A DNA stretch of 56,100 bases, from NCBI RefSeq assembly GCF_020178975.1, contig NZ_JAHXBU010000009.1:1-56100 (forward strand). The letters are read 5' to 3'. Made by a program: the position numbers and the translations under genes. Below the pieces are notes generated by a model, which saw nothing but the letters and a program-made list of their open reading frames with translations, ran no database searches and was not told where the DNA came from. This document shows positions 52,086-56,100 of the stretch, in pieces; positions within the stretch are counted from its first letter, which is position 1, and the number at the start of each line of letters is the position of its first letter. This DNA is from Cesiribacter sp. SM1 (GTDB lineage Bacteria; Bacteroidota; Bacteroidia; Cytophagales; Cyclobacteriaceae).

Positions 52086-52466
52086 ATTTCTCAAATTAAG
52101 AGGAACTCACACCGTGGACTCATTTGACTGTAGCAGGATCATGTAATAGTATAATTTATTTACCTTATACAGAATGTAATACGTTTTCCTATGCAGTTAA
52201 ATTTCTGTGTGTTACGGATTGTAATGTGGGCTTGAGGTACAAATAGGGAACAAATTTTATCCATAATTTCACGGCAAATCTGTTAATTCAGATAATACTT
52301 TTTTTACTGAAAATGATCCTCTAATTTAACTTTTATCGATAGGATGAACATTGGAGAAAAAGATATATTAGTCTCTTACATGATGGTTATCTTTGCTCCA
52401 GGGGAAGCAGTTTCTGGTAAGACATCAGGTAATTTTATTTTTAATAGAGCCTAAACCGAAAAAAAT
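52086..52466. other. Intergenic stretch, no gene seen
   Basis: About 380 bases between convergent genes. No coding frame, tRNA or strong hairpin was found. Confidence 0.4.
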
Positions 52467-53357
52467 TTAAGGCTGATTGATCAACTCCATAATCAGCTTC
52501 TTTGCTTTTTTCGATTCGGGTAAATTCAGCAACATCCAAGTATGGAACATTCCTTCGTATTCGTAATAGTTTAGAGGAATACCTTTTGCCTTGGCTATTT
52601 CTTTTAGCTTTCGTGCATCTGCCACCAGAATCTCTCTTGATCCCATAAAAATTGAGATCCTTCCAAGTCCTTCTAAAGGACCATTAATGGGGCTCATTAA
52701 ATAATGGTCTGGGCTTGTATTCCCTGCGTAGGCCTTACCTGCTAATTTTAAACCATCCACCCCTAAAAATAAATCAGAGGGATCAATATCCTTTATTACA
52801 GGATTTGTAAGGCTTAAGTCAAGCCATGGGGAGAGTAGAATTAGCTGACGGGGCTGGGGCGTGTTTTGATTTTTCATAAGCTGGGCCAGGGCCAGGGCAA
52901 GACCACCACCGGCAGAGTCGCCCATAAGGATGAATTCGTTCGGATTTACCTTGTTGATCAGGTTTCTGTAAAGCTCACTGACCACTGCAAAGGTCTGTTC
53001 ATAGGTATGAGCAGGTGCAAGCGGATAATCGGGAGCAGTAATAGTGCAACAAGTTTTATTCACAAGGAGGGATAGAAAGTCCCAGTGAGGGCGAGCAAAA
53101 CTTTGCACATAGGCACCACCGTGAAAATACAGGATATGCTTGTGTACCCCTTCTTTTGGTTGTTTAGGACTTAAGGTAAATACGTTATGTTCCTGTACCA
53201 GAGATTTATGTACGTTGCAGCTTGCCATAACCTGCCGTGTAGGTTCTGAAGAAGTAAAAAGGTCAAATTTATTGTACTTGAACTGCTTTTGAAGGAGTGT
53301 CTTTTTATTTACAAGCTTCAAAAGAAGATTGACGAGCCTGCTCTGTATACTTACCAA
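52467..53357 (-). CDS. HSL-family alpha/beta hydrolase
   Basis: 296 residues, cytosolic. The hormone-sensitive-lipase motif YFHGGAYVQSF (HGG oxyanion) near residue 77, nucleophile G-D-S-A-G-G (LMGDSAGGGLALAL near 143), Asp in VADARKLKEIAKA and His in GMFHTWMLL. It should cleave short-chain esters or release acyl groups. It is divergent from an acyltransferase and a zinc-ribbon membrane gene; similar trios occur in other Bacteroidota and Firmicutes. Confidence 0.87.
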   Translation of the reverse strand: MVSIQSRLVNLLLKLVNKKTLLQKQFKYNKFDLFTSSEPTRQVMASCNVHKSLVQEHNVFTLSPKQPKEGVHKHILYFHGGAYVQSFARPHWDFLSLLVNKTCCTITAPDYPLAPAHTYEQTFAVVSELYRNLINKVNPNEFILMGDSAGGGLALALAQLMKNQNTPQPRQLILLSPWLDLSLTNPVIKDIDPSDLFLGVDGLKLAGKAYAGNTSPDHYLMSPINGPLEGLGRISIFMGSREILVADARKLKEIAKAKGIPLNYYEYEGMFHTWMLLNLPESKKAKKLIMELINQP

Positions 53358-53480
53358 AATAGATGGTTTTAAATGATGGGGAATGTCTTACTGTAAGCAA
53401 GCTTCTTCTTTAAACAACAGGAGTGAGTGAAACGTTTTTTATTTAAGATAATAGCATGAACAGTTTTTTAGCAGGCTAAT

Positions 53481-54764
53481 ATGGCCAATACCTATGAAAC
53501 AAAAAGAGACTTTTGGCTGAGACTGGATAATGCCGCAAAAATCTACCCTGCTATCAGGAGCACGGAGTTAACTTCGGTAATCCGGATTTCGGTGGAGCTG
53601 AAAGAAAGAATAAAAGCAGAACCCTTTAGTGAAGCGATCAGGGCTATTGAAGAGCGTTTTCCCTATTACAAAGTAATATTAAGAAGAGGGTTTTTCTGGT
53701 ATTTCCTGGAACATGCAGATATTCCCATCAAGGTAATGGCAGATAAAGGGGTACCATGCAGGGCATTTGAAAAGGATGAGCTGATGTTCAGAGTATTGGT
53801 GATGAAAAATAAGGTAAGTGTAGAGTTCTCTCATATTTTAACTGACGGCACCGGCACCTTAGAATTCCTGAAAACCCTTTTATTTACTTATCTGGAAAAA
53901 TGCGGACAACGAGTACCTGATGGTGTACCCTGGCTGCGACCAGGTGAAAAAGCTTCTACCGAAGAACACGAAGATGCTTTTAACCGGTTTTTCAAAAAAA
54001 CTGAAGCACCAACCATCTCTATACCCAAAGCTTTTCATGTACCTTTTTCTCTGAAGCCAAGGCCACGCTTCGATGTGTTACTAGGCATCATACCCATCAA
54101 GGAAACTATTCAAAAGGCTAAGGAGCATAAGGTAAGTCTAACTGAATACCTGGTGGCTGTGTACCTTTACGGATTGCAAAAAGTGCATGAGGAGCTTCCT
54201 AAACGTGCCAAACGCAGGAGTAATAAAAAGGTGAGGATAGAAGTACCAGTAAATCTTCGCAATATGTATCCCACCAAAACAATGAGGAACTTCTCTCTAT
54301 ACGTAATGCCTGAAATAGATGTGCGCATGGGGTGGTATACGTTTGAACAACTCCTGAAGGTGGTACACCACCAGATGCAGCTGGAAACTGATAAAAAGCT
54401 GATTAGTAAAATGATGGCGCGGAATGTGGGAGGGGAGAAGAATCTTTTTATCCGGGGAGTGCCTCTTTTCCTAAAGTCGCTTATCCTATCACAGCTTTAT
54501 GCAGCGGGTACACAAAAATACAGTGGCGTGATTACCAACCTGGGCAAGGTGGACTTTTCGCCGGAGATCAATAATCACATTAAAAGAGTAGTATTTATAC
54601 CCCCACCAGCCAATAAAATATTAAAAGTGAATTGCGGGGTGGTGGGCTTCGAAAATAAACTGGTGCTGAGCTTTGGTAATATAACAGAATCAAAAAAACT
54701 GGAAAGATATTTTTTCAGCTTTCTGATCAGCCAGGGAATTCCTGTTAAAATTGAACAATACTGA
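53481..54764 (+). CDS. Condensation-domain-like acyltransferase (alcohol acetyltransferase-like)
   Basis: 427 residues. The SHILTDGTG segment near residue 117 is the HxxxD[G] active-site motif of CoA-dependent and NRPS condensation-type acyltransferases; other parts (MYPTKTMRNFSLYVMPEIDV, the second half with YSGVITNLGKVDFSPE) match a COG4908-like group of stand-alone members. No carrier-protein genes are nearby. It overlaps or adjoins the zinc-ribbon membrane gene, so the two likely act together, perhaps on an acylated lipid or alcohol. Confidence 0.78.
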   Translation: MANTYETKRDFWLRLDNAAKIYPAIRSTELTSVIRISVELKERIKAEPFSEAIRAIEERFPYYKVILRRGFFWYFLEHADIPIKVMADKGVPCRAFEKDELMFRVLVMKNKVSVEFSHILTDGTGTLEFLKTLLFTYLEKCGQRVPDGVPWLRPGEKASTEEHEDAFNRFFKKTEAPTISIPKAFHVPFSLKPRPRFDVLLGIIPIKETIQKAKEHKVSLTEYLVAVYLYGLQKVHEELPKRAKRRSNKKVRIEVPVNLRNMYPTKTMRNFSLYVMPEIDVRMGWYTFEQLLKVVHHQMQLETDKKLISKMMARNVGGEKNLFIRGVPLFLKSLILSQLYAAGTQKYSGVITNLGKVDFSPEINNHIKRVVFIPPPANKILKVNCGVVGFENKLVLSFGNITESKKLERYFFSFLISQGIPVKIEQY

Positions 54765-54771
54765 ACATATT

Positions 54772-55494
54772 ATGATCATTTGCAGTAACTGTGGCGTAGA
54801 ATTAGAGCCTGATATGGAGGTGTGCCCTTTGTGCGAAACACCAACAAACCAGAGGGTTTCAGTCGAGGGCGCAAAAGCAAAACATAAAAAGATAGGCAAG
54901 AACAGCTCAACTTATCTTGAAAAGCGGGAAATGAGCAGACCTCAGAGAAAGGCTGTATGGGAGTTGGTTTCTATTATTCTTATTCTGTTGATTACGGCCA
55001 CGAGCCTTATCAACTATATCATCAATAAAGCAATATCCTGGTCGGAGTATCCGGTAGTGGTTTGCCTGGTTATCTTCTCCTATGTGTCCTCTTTTGCTTT
55101 CCTCAACAGGAAAAGGGAAGTTCAGCTTCTCTGCAGCTTTGTAACTGCCTCAGCGCTCATTCTCGCGCTAGATACCTTTACCAGAGGTGACCGCTGGGCC
55201 CTCCAGTTGGGAATCCCCCTTTTATTTTTCACTAATATCATTTTCATTGGGTTATCAGCCGCTTTCCGAATCTCCAGACAAAGAGGGATAAATCTGATTG
55301 CCTATTCTTTCCTGGCTGCTGCCTTGCTTTGTGTTTGCGTGGAAACAATAACTGATAATTACATTTTCAACCACATCACTCTGACCTGGAGTCTAATTGT
55401 CTGTGCCTGTGTAATACCTGTTGCGGCCGTTCTGCTATTTATGCACTTCAGGTTAAAAAAAGGCCGAGACCTAAACAAAACTTTTCATATTTGA
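54772..55494 (+). CDS. Zinc-ribbon membrane protein (DUF6320-like)
   Basis: 240 residues from ATG 54772, eight bases after the acyltransferase stop; the ATG at 54751 overlaps that gene and is less likely. N-terminal zinc ribbon C4SNC7G ... C23PLC26 (IICSNCGVELEPDMEVCPLC), a basic linker, then about six membrane helices (65-235). This architecture accompanies condensation-like acyltransferases in other genomes. The role is unknown; a membrane partner of the acyltransferase is a fair inference. Confidence 0.78.
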   Translation: MIICSNCGVELEPDMEVCPLCETPTNQRVSVEGAKAKHKKIGKNSSTYLEKREMSRPQRKAVWELVSIILILLITATSLINYIINKAISWSEYPVVVCLVIFSYVSSFAFLNRKREVQLLCSFVTASALILALDTFTRGDRWALQLGIPLLFFTNIIFIGLSAAFRISRQRGINLIAYSFLAAALLCVCVETITDNYIFNHITLTWSLIVCACVIPVAAVLLFMHFRLKKGRDLNKTFHI

Positions 55495-55866
55495 GCCAGT
55501 CTTCAGGCAAAAGGGGGGGCTTCACAGTTTAGATGAACTGCATCAGCAGCCTGTAATCGCACTAGGCTTAACTCTGCAGTTCAAACAAAGCCCACAACCT
55601 GTCCTGATTTTTCAACAGGCAGATGGTAGCATTCACATGCTTCTCAGTCCTAGCTGAACAGGGATCAACGCTGGCCCCACCAACTGCTTATCTGCAGACC
55701 AAAAACTGGGGCAGTTGTGTACTCCCTAAGCAGTTATTTATGGATGCTAGAATTATTTGTGTTTTTAATGTTTTGGCCAAGCAATGCTCCATGAGCTGTG
55801 CTATGGGTAATGATTATGAACGATATGATGGGTATTGATAGAAGCTTTGTATGTAATTTATCAAAA
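55495..55866. other. Gene-free stretch
   Basis: No convincing gene. The 71-codon open frame at 55623-55838 has no family features and irregular composition. No strong repeat was seen. Confidence 0.35.
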
Positions 55867-56019
55867 CTAATTTCTGTCCCAGTACACTTTCACATCTTTC
55901 AAATATAGCCCGATATCATCAGGCCAATGATTTTGATGATAGAAGGGGGCATCCGTAAGAGTTTCAAGAGCAACTAGTGCTCTTCCAAAATAATTAATAG
56001 AACTAAAGTAGTAGCTTTT
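55867..56019 (-). pseudogene. Possible 3' fragment of an unknown gene
   Basis: A minus-strand frame without a start codon reads SYYFSSINYFGRALVALETL and TDAPFYHQNHWPDDIGLYLK, then VKVYWDRN and stop at 55867. The composition is strongly protein-like (aromatic-rich), but I cannot name the family. It follows a stop at 56020, so the upstream part is lost. Confidence 0.3.
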
Positions 56020-56044
56020 TCATTTCCAATAAAAAGGAGGTAAG

Positions 56045-56100
56045 ATGGGTAAGCTATTAAAGAAGCTAGAGATAAACAGAGAGGATGAGTTAGTATTACA
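56045..56100 (+). CDS. 5' end of an unidentified gene (cut by window edge)
   Basis: ATG 56045 starts MGKLLKKLEINREDELVL before the window ends. It is preceded by AAAGGAGG, one of the few good Shine-Dalgarno sequences here, 6 bases upstream. The family cannot be identified from 18 residues. Confidence 0.45.
   Translation, partial: MGKLLKKLEINREDELVL

Noticed and set aside
55623-55838. 71-codon open frame near the right end
   Set aside because: Irregular composition with many Cys and no family features; likely chance.
1-56100. CRISPR array, rRNA or complete tRNA genes
   Set aside because: No regularly spaced direct repeats and no full tRNA or rRNA sequence were seen; only the tRNA-Pro 3' fragment at 16.4 kb.

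Overview
The window looks like chromosome of a Bacteroidota bacterium, probably order Cytophagales (a Hymenobacteraceae/Pontibacter-like organism). The reasons are promoters with a TAnnTTTG -7 element, few Shine-Dalgarno sequences, Bacteroidota-type Crp/Fnr regulators, YceI and DUF2911 proteins, and IS3/IS5 transposases and a tyrosine integrase of Bacteroidota type. The genus is an inference.

Region 1 (about 1-16 kb) is a copper and redox stress island. It carries an AraC-type regulator with an HMA-like CxxC head, a 16-cysteine four-helix copper-storage-type protein, a His-rich SPW/VKOR membrane protein, a GH63-like glycosidase, a DUF389 membrane protein, a His-rich putative metal protein, a frameshifted HMA metallochaperone and its intact paralogue, a DUF2911 lipoprotein, a CopB-type (CPH) copper ATPase, a two-TM K+ channel, a DsbA-like protein, a manganese catalase and a Ca2+/cation antiporter. 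It ends at a tRNA-Pro 3' fragment followed by a heavily decayed tyrosine integrase (16.4-17.9 kb), which suggests one or more islands inserted in a tRNA-Pro gene.

Region 2 (about 18-36 kb) is an accessory stress and small-molecule region. It has two Crp/Fnr-family regulators, an OpuC-like compatible-solute ABC transporter whose binding domain is circularly permuted, several SnoaL/NTF2-like proteins (one a tandem duplication), alpha/beta hydrolases, a medium-chain dehydrogenase, an extradiol dioxygenase (YgiD-like), YceI and PanB. An intact IS5-family element sits directly against the start codon of the second Crp/Fnr gene. Promoters here and at 43.7 kb share a precise layout: two tandem palindromes with centres 23 bp apart, the proximal one centred about 30 bp upstream of the -7 box. 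Two half-site types occur (CTTAAAC and CATTGAC), and each is found directly downstream of one of the two Crp/Fnr genes.

Region 3 (about 36-46 kb) holds a decayed IS3 transposase split by six GC-rich 14- or 16-nt inserts whose removal restores the protein, a set of mostly minus-strand genes (MazG-like, NTF2-like, Tag glycosylase, SDR, GyrI-like, TetR, AraC, SDR), a second IS3 remnant with one similar 16-nt insert, then pirin, an F420-reductase-like protein and a GNAT protein. The TetR gene and its two neighbours share a TGAAAC-N4-GTTTCA operator.

Region 4 (about 46.8-56.1 kb) has a membrane GAF/coiled-coil signalling protein with a small partner, two lipoproteins (an alpha/beta hydrolase and an amidohydrolase), a third decayed IS3 element, and a group made of an alpha/beta hydrolase, a condensation-domain-like acyltransferase and a zinc-ribbon membrane protein. 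Both window edges cut genes.
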